64,000 bases of DNA from Celerinatantimonas diazotrophica (lineage in GTDB: Bacteria; Pseudomonadota; Gammaproteobacteria; Enterobacterales; Celerinatantimonadaceae): the NCBI RefSeq assembly GCF_004339545.1, contig NZ_SMGD01000011.1:658579-722578 (forward strand). Direction: 5' to 3'. Below, one piece after another: positions 60,410-64,000 of this stretch (position 1 is its first letter; every line of letters starts with the position of its first letter). A model generated the notes under the pieces. The model saw nothing but the letters and a program-made list of their open reading frames with translations. It was not told where the DNA came from and did no database searches. The position numbers and the translations under genes were made by a program.

Positions 60410-61369
60410 TTAACGAGAAATCACTACTCGGCCATTGATGATTGAAAAATAAGGTTTGTATGTTGTTTCTATCCCATCTGCCACCACTCTTAATGGACTA
60501 GAACCATGTTTATCTTTTAATCGAACTAACTTCCCGTCGGCGTAGCTCTCCAATGTATAGTCCTGCCAATTTTCAGGCGATTTAACAACAGCTCCAGATT
60601 GCGTTAAATCATCCTTAAAACCAATCGCATCAAAAAACTCATCCGGGCTTGATTGCCCTGCTTCCGCCAATGATTTTTCCCGGCTCGACAGGGAATATAC
60701 ATCTTTTAAGCCCTGATAATCTTTACGCTTCATCATCTCAATCAGCGCCTGATAGGCCCGATGCAGTTTTTTCATATTCTCGCGCGTCGGTTTAAATGGC
60801 TCTGCTTGGGTCCAGGCCCATTGCGGAATGGTTTTGATATAGAAGGGGCGGTGAAAAATAGTTGTCCAACCTTTTTGCTGCTGCGATAAATTAGCCAAAT
60901 CCGTTTGATGTTTAGCTGGATAACTTTTAGACGTTTTGGCGGTTGCTTTACCATCATCAACCGTAACATGCAGGCTGGAAAGCTCTACTTTATCCCCCTT
61001 TTCTGTATTAGCCGTTAAAGTTAACTGACATTCCCCATCAGGGCGCTGCACTGCACCGTCCCCTTCATTTTGAGTCCACATATTGATAGATACAACCTGT
61101 GCACCTAATGTATTCATCCCCGGTTGTAAAAAAGCAGTCACATTAAATCCGGTCATAATATCACCACTTACTGACGAGCTATTATCTAGCTGCGGCATCT
61201 GATTAATCATATTGCCACATACCATATGATGGGAATTCATATTAATAAGATAAATAAAGGTGGGTTTTTCCGTTGGAATGGCGATATCCGAGGTTGATAC
61301 ATCCACCGCGGACGACTGACAACCCGCCAACAGAATAACGCCCAATAAAGCCCCCAATCGATACTTCAA
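60410..61369 (-). CDS. Tandem-array lipoprotein, copy 1
   Basis: A putative lipoprotein of ~319 aa in a family I do not recognise. The start is TTG 61369, because AAAGGAG lies 5 bp before it. The ATG 15 bp upstream has its ribosome-binding site inside the gene. The signal KYRLGALLGVILLAGC ends in a lipobox (LAGC). The body has beta-rich blocks, then a conserved helical region from residue ~195 (FKPTRENMKKLHRAYQALIEMMKRKDYQGLKD) through SSREKSLAEAGQSSP-EFFD. It ends with a fixed PYFSIINGRVVISR. The ~50-60 residues before that differ from the other copies. Confidence 0.85.
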   Translation of the reverse strand: MKYRLGALLGVILLAGCQSSAVDVSTSDIAIPTEKPTFIYLINMNSHHMVCGNMINQMPQLDNSSSVSGDIMTGFNVTAFLQPGMNTLGAQVVSINMWTQNEGDGAVQRPDGECQLTLTANTEKGDKVELSSLHVTVDDGKATAKTSKSYPAKHQTDLANLSQQQKGWTTIFHRPFYIKTIPQWAWTQAEPFKPTRENMKKLHRAYQALIEMMKRKDYQGLKDVYSLSSREKSLAEAGQSSPDEFFDAIGFKDDLTQSGAVVKSPENWQDYTLESYADGKLVRLKDKHGSSPLRVVADGIETTYKPYFSIINGRVVISR

Positions 61370-61420
61370 AATTGCTCCTTTCATTGAATGATTTACCCAG
61401 TATATCCTGGGTGTTTATCC

Positions 61421-62380
61421 TTAACGGGATATCACCACTCGGCCATTGATGATTGAAAAATAGGGTAAAAATGACATACCATCATCTCCCCATTTAATAG
61501 CTAATGGGCTATTACCATTATCATCCGTTAATTGAACGAGCCTTCCTCCCATATAACTTTTTAATTTATAATCACTCCATGGAAGATGCGCGAGAACACT
61601 CGCCCCTGGATGACTAAAAGAAGATTCAAAACCAATCGCATCAAAAAACTCTTCCGGGCTTGATTGCCCCGCTTCGGCCAGTGATTTTTCTCGGCTCGAC
61701 AGGGAATACGCATCTTTTAAGCCCTGATAATCTTTGCGCTTCATCATCTCAATCAGCGCTTGATAGGCCCGATGCAGTTTCTTCATATTCTCACGCGTCG
61801 GTTTAAAGGGCTTCGCTTGGGTCCAAGCCCACTGTGGAATGGTTTTGATATAAAGAGGTCGGTGAAAATAAGTTGCCCAGCCTAGCTGATTCGATGTAAC
61901 TTTTGATAAATCGGTGCGATATTTGGGAGGATATTTTTTAGAAGTCTTCACCGTTACTTTGCCATCGTCAACGGTAATATCAAGGCTGGATAATTCAATT
62001 GGCTGCCCGTGTTGCGGATTCGCCGTAAATACCATTTTGCATTCACCATCCGCGCGCTGCACCGAACCATCTCCGCCATTTTCCTTATACGCATTGATTG
62101 AGGCTACCTGAGCATCCAGAGTATTCTCACCCGGCTGTAAAAATGCCGTCACATTAAATCCAGCGATGATATCCCCTGTCACTGATGACGTATTATCAAG
62201 CTGAGGTAAATTATTGACCAGACTTTGGCAGATCATATGATGGGAGTTCATATGAACCAGATAAATAAAGGTGGGTTTTTCCGTTGGAATGGCGATATCC
62301 GTGGTTGAAACATCCACCGCAGACGTCTGACAACCAGCCAATAGAATTATGCCTAATAATACCCCCAATCGATACTTCAA
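61421..62380 (-). CDS. Tandem-array lipoprotein, copy 2
   Basis: A paralogue of ~319 aa, start TTG 62380 (same AAAGGAG spacing). Lipobox LAGC and the N-terminal 240 residues are close to copy 1, except for scattered changes (for example ICQSLVNNLPQ for VCGNMINQMPQ). The segment after EEFFDAIGF (FSHPGASVLAHLPWSDYKLKS and onward) is different, and it rejoins at the fixed PYFSIINGRVVISR end. The gap to the next copy (51 bp from that stop to this start) is a hairpin and ribosome-binding site only. This suggests one long transcript. Confidence 0.85.
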   Translation of the reverse strand: MKYRLGVLLGIILLAGCQTSAVDVSTTDIAIPTEKPTFIYLVHMNSHHMICQSLVNNLPQLDNTSSVTGDIIAGFNVTAFLQPGENTLDAQVASINAYKENGGDGSVQRADGECKMVFTANPQHGQPIELSSLDITVDDGKVTVKTSKKYPPKYRTDLSKVTSNQLGWATYFHRPLYIKTIPQWAWTQAKPFKPTRENMKKLHRAYQALIEMMKRKDYQGLKDAYSLSSREKSLAEAGQSSPEEFFDAIGFESSFSHPGASVLAHLPWSDYKLKSYMGGRLVQLTDDNGNSPLAIKWGDDGMSFLPYFSIINGRVVISR

Positions 62381-62431
62381 AATTGCTCCTTTCATTGAAT
62401 GATTTACCCAGTATATCCTGGGTGTTTATCC

Positions 62432-63400
62432 TTAACGGGATATCACCACCCGGCCATTGATGATTGAAAAATAAGGTAAGAGAGATAGAAACGGTAAACT
62501 ACTATCATCAGTGGTCATAACTAACGGACTGTTATCGTTTTTATCAACTAACTGAACTAGGCGACCATTGGCATAGGTTTTTAACTCATAATTTCCCCAA
62601 GGCTGATGATCGACGACTTTAACGCCTTTGGCTGAAAAAGCGGCAGCAATTTCTGTCGCATCAAAAAACTCTTCCGGGCTTGATTGCCCCGCTTCGGCCA
62701 GTGATTTTTCCCGGCTCGACAGAGAATACGCCTCTTTTAAACCCTGATAATCTTTACGCTTCATCATCTCAATCAGTGCTTGATAGGCCCGATGCAGTTT
62801 TTTCATATTCTCACGCGTCGGTTTAAAGGGCTTCGCTTGGGTCCAGGCCCATTGTGGGATGGTTTTAATATAGAAAGGACGATGAAAAAATGTCACCCAT
62901 CCACGTTGATGTGTCGTTATTTTGGACAAATCAGTGCGATATTTGGGAGGATATTCTTTGGATGTTTTAGCGGTTACTTTGCCATCGTCAACGGTAATAT
63001 CCAGACTGGATAATTCAATTGGCTGCCCGTGTTGCGGATTTGCGGTGAGTACCAGTTTGCATTCACCATCGGCGCGCTGCACTGAACCATCTCCGCCATT
63101 CTCATTATATCCATTAATCGAAGCAACCTGAGCATCCAGAGTATTTTCGCCGGGTTGTAAAAACGCCGTGACATTAAATCCAGTGATAATATCTCCAGTG
63201 ACCGAAGTTGTATTATCTAACTGCATTAGATTATTAATCATATTAGCACATACCATATGATGGGAGTTCATATGCACCAGATAAATAAAGGTGGGTTTTT
63301 CCGTTGGAATGACGATATCCGTGGTTGAAACATCCACCGCGGATGACTGACAACCCGCCAATAGAATGACGCCCAATAATGCCCCCAATCGATACTTCAA
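62432..63400 (-). CDS. Tandem-array lipoprotein, copy 3
   Basis: A paralogue of ~322 aa, start TTG 63400. Upstream ATGs at 63415 and 63445 are in frame but have no ribosome-binding site. Lipobox LAGC. It is nearest to copy 2 in the region up to residue ~185 (STTDIVIPTEKPTFIY, SSLDITVDDGKVTAKTS). The internal variable piece (DATEIAAAFSAKGVKVVDHQPWGNYELKT) is its own and slightly longer. The conserved FKPTRENMKKLHRAYQ region and the fixed C-terminus are intact. Confidence 0.85.
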   Translation of the reverse strand: MKYRLGALLGVILLAGCQSSAVDVSTTDIVIPTEKPTFIYLVHMNSHHMVCANMINNLMQLDNTTSVTGDIITGFNVTAFLQPGENTLDAQVASINGYNENGGDGSVQRADGECKLVLTANPQHGQPIELSSLDITVDDGKVTAKTSKEYPPKYRTDLSKITTHQRGWVTFFHRPFYIKTIPQWAWTQAKPFKPTRENMKKLHRAYQALIEMMKRKDYQGLKEAYSLSSREKSLAEAGQSSPEEFFDATEIAAAFSAKGVKVVDHQPWGNYELKTYANGRLVQLVDKNDNSPLVMTTDDSSLPFLSLLPYFSIINGRVVISR

Positions 63401-63451
63401 AATTGCTCCTTTCATTGAATGATTTGCCCAGTAAAGACCGGGCATTTATCC

Positions 63452-64000
63452 TTAACGAGATATCACCACTCGGCCATTGATGATTGAGAAGTAGGGCGTG
63501 AATGTCGTAATCGTTTCCCCAACTTGGGTTCTCAATGGACTATCACCATGCTGGTCATATAATTGAACTAATTTGCCATCCGCATAGCTCTTTAGTTTAT
63601 AGCCTTTCCAATCCGTATGATTTAATACTTTGACTTGTTTATTATTTAATTCTTCTTGATAACCAATTACATCAAAAAACTCATCTGGGCTTGATTGACC
63701 CGCTTCCGCCAATGATTTTTCCCGGCTCGACAGGGAATACGCCTCTTTTAACCCCTGAATATCATGCCGTTTCATCATCTCAATCAGCGCCTGATAAGCC
63801 CGATGCAGTTTTTTCATATTCTCGCGCGTCGGTTTAAAAGGCTCCGCTTTAGTCCAGGCCCATTGCGGAATGGTTTTGATATAAATGGGGCGGCTTATAT
63901 AACTGGTCCAGCCTTTTTGATGGAATGTTATTTTAGAAGCATCTGTACGATATTTGGGGGGATATTTTTTAGAGGTCTTCACTGTTGCTTTACCATCGTC
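63452..64000 (-). CDS. Tandem-array lipoprotein, copy 4 (cut by window edge)
   Basis: A partial copy. The frame is open to the window end, so its start and signal peptide lie beyond 64000. The visible part begins DDGKATVKTSKKYPPKYRTD and contains FKPTRENMKKLHRAYQALIEMMKRHDIQGLKE, then a private variable piece (VIGYQEELNNKQVKVLNHTDWKG and onward). It ends in the fixed PYFSIINGRVVISR. More copies or the array's head gene may follow upstream. Confidence 0.85.
   Translation of the reverse strand, partial: DDGKATVKTSKKYPPKYRTDASKITFHQKGWTSYISRPIYIKTIPQWAWTKAEPFKPTRENMKKLHRAYQALIEMMKRHDIQGLKEAYSLSSREKSLAEAGQSSPDEFFDVIGYQEELNNKQVKVLNHTDWKGYKLKSYADGKLVQLYDQHGDSPLRTQVGETITTFTPYFSIINGRVVISR

Noticed and set aside
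61914..63131. Repeated plus-strand frames (61914-62111 and 62922-63131) inside the lipoprotein array
   Set aside because: They are antisense to the conserved part of each copy. They recur only because the genes recur.

Overview
The window looks like the chromosome of a marine-type gammaproteobacterium of the Vibrio / Aeromonas / Celerinatantimonas neighbourhood. This rests on gene content: EttA, RlmI, SrmB, YjjG, Udp, OMPLA, and small families typical of that group such as DUF2956, DUF5062, DUF2333 and CLCA_X. The genus cannot be fixed by eye. No phage, plasmid or CRISPR locus is visible.

Region 1 (about 0.26-18.74 kb, all minus strand) is one long surface-polysaccharide operon. It is read from a JUMPStart/ops element near 18.72 kb. 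The order is wzi, a Wza-like SLBB exporter, wzz, wzx, an SDR, a MenD-like ThDP enzyme, a pyruvyl transferase, glycosyltransferases around a Wzy-like polymerase, then rfbB-rfbA-rfbC-rfbD and a broken manC tip. The first and last parts have ordinary composition, while the middle (about 3.8-13.4 kb) is strongly AT-rich, as expected of an exchangeable O-unit cassette. The product should contain L-rhamnose and a pyruvyl group.

Region 2 (about 14.4-32.3 kb) is seeded with about 45 REP hairpins in six clusters centred on a RAYT transposase at 23 kb. Between the clusters lie ettA, a small lipoprotein, a GNAT acetyltransferase, a GldA / GldF-GldG fusion / DUF4340 ABC operon, a tRNA-Phe/tRNA-Asn operon and rlmI. 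I saw no REP from 32.3 kb to the end.

Region 3 (32.3-43.7 kb) holds an Lrp-family regulator, pldA, an unknown gene and a riboflavin-synthase-family gene. A GntR/UTRA-regulated operon follows: binding protein, alkaline-phosphatase-superfamily hydrolase, two permeases, ATPase and HAD phosphatase. It has two PhnF-like operators and is probably an organophosphorus uptake and hydrolysis system. ModF-like ATPase and glutathione peroxidase genes come next.

Region 4 (44-60 kb) is housekeeping and envelope genes: MaoC hydratase, YjjG plus TetR, a CLCA_X protein with a zincin motif, an RNA methyltransferase, DUF2333, DUF5062, a PAS-GGDEF protein, MscS channel, cation channel, SrmB, GST, MFS, LysR, Udp and DUF2956. 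Between the GST and MFS genes is a strong candidate for an iron-regulated small RNA: a perfect Fur box over a promoter, about 190 nt with hairpins, then a terminator.

Region 5 (60.3-64 kb and beyond) is a tandem array of paralogous lipoproteins: three complete copies, one cut by the window edge, and a decayed fifth. The ends of the protein are conserved and an internal C-terminal segment varies. With the RAYT/REP colony and the Fur-box RNA, this is the part most likely to hold undescribed biology.
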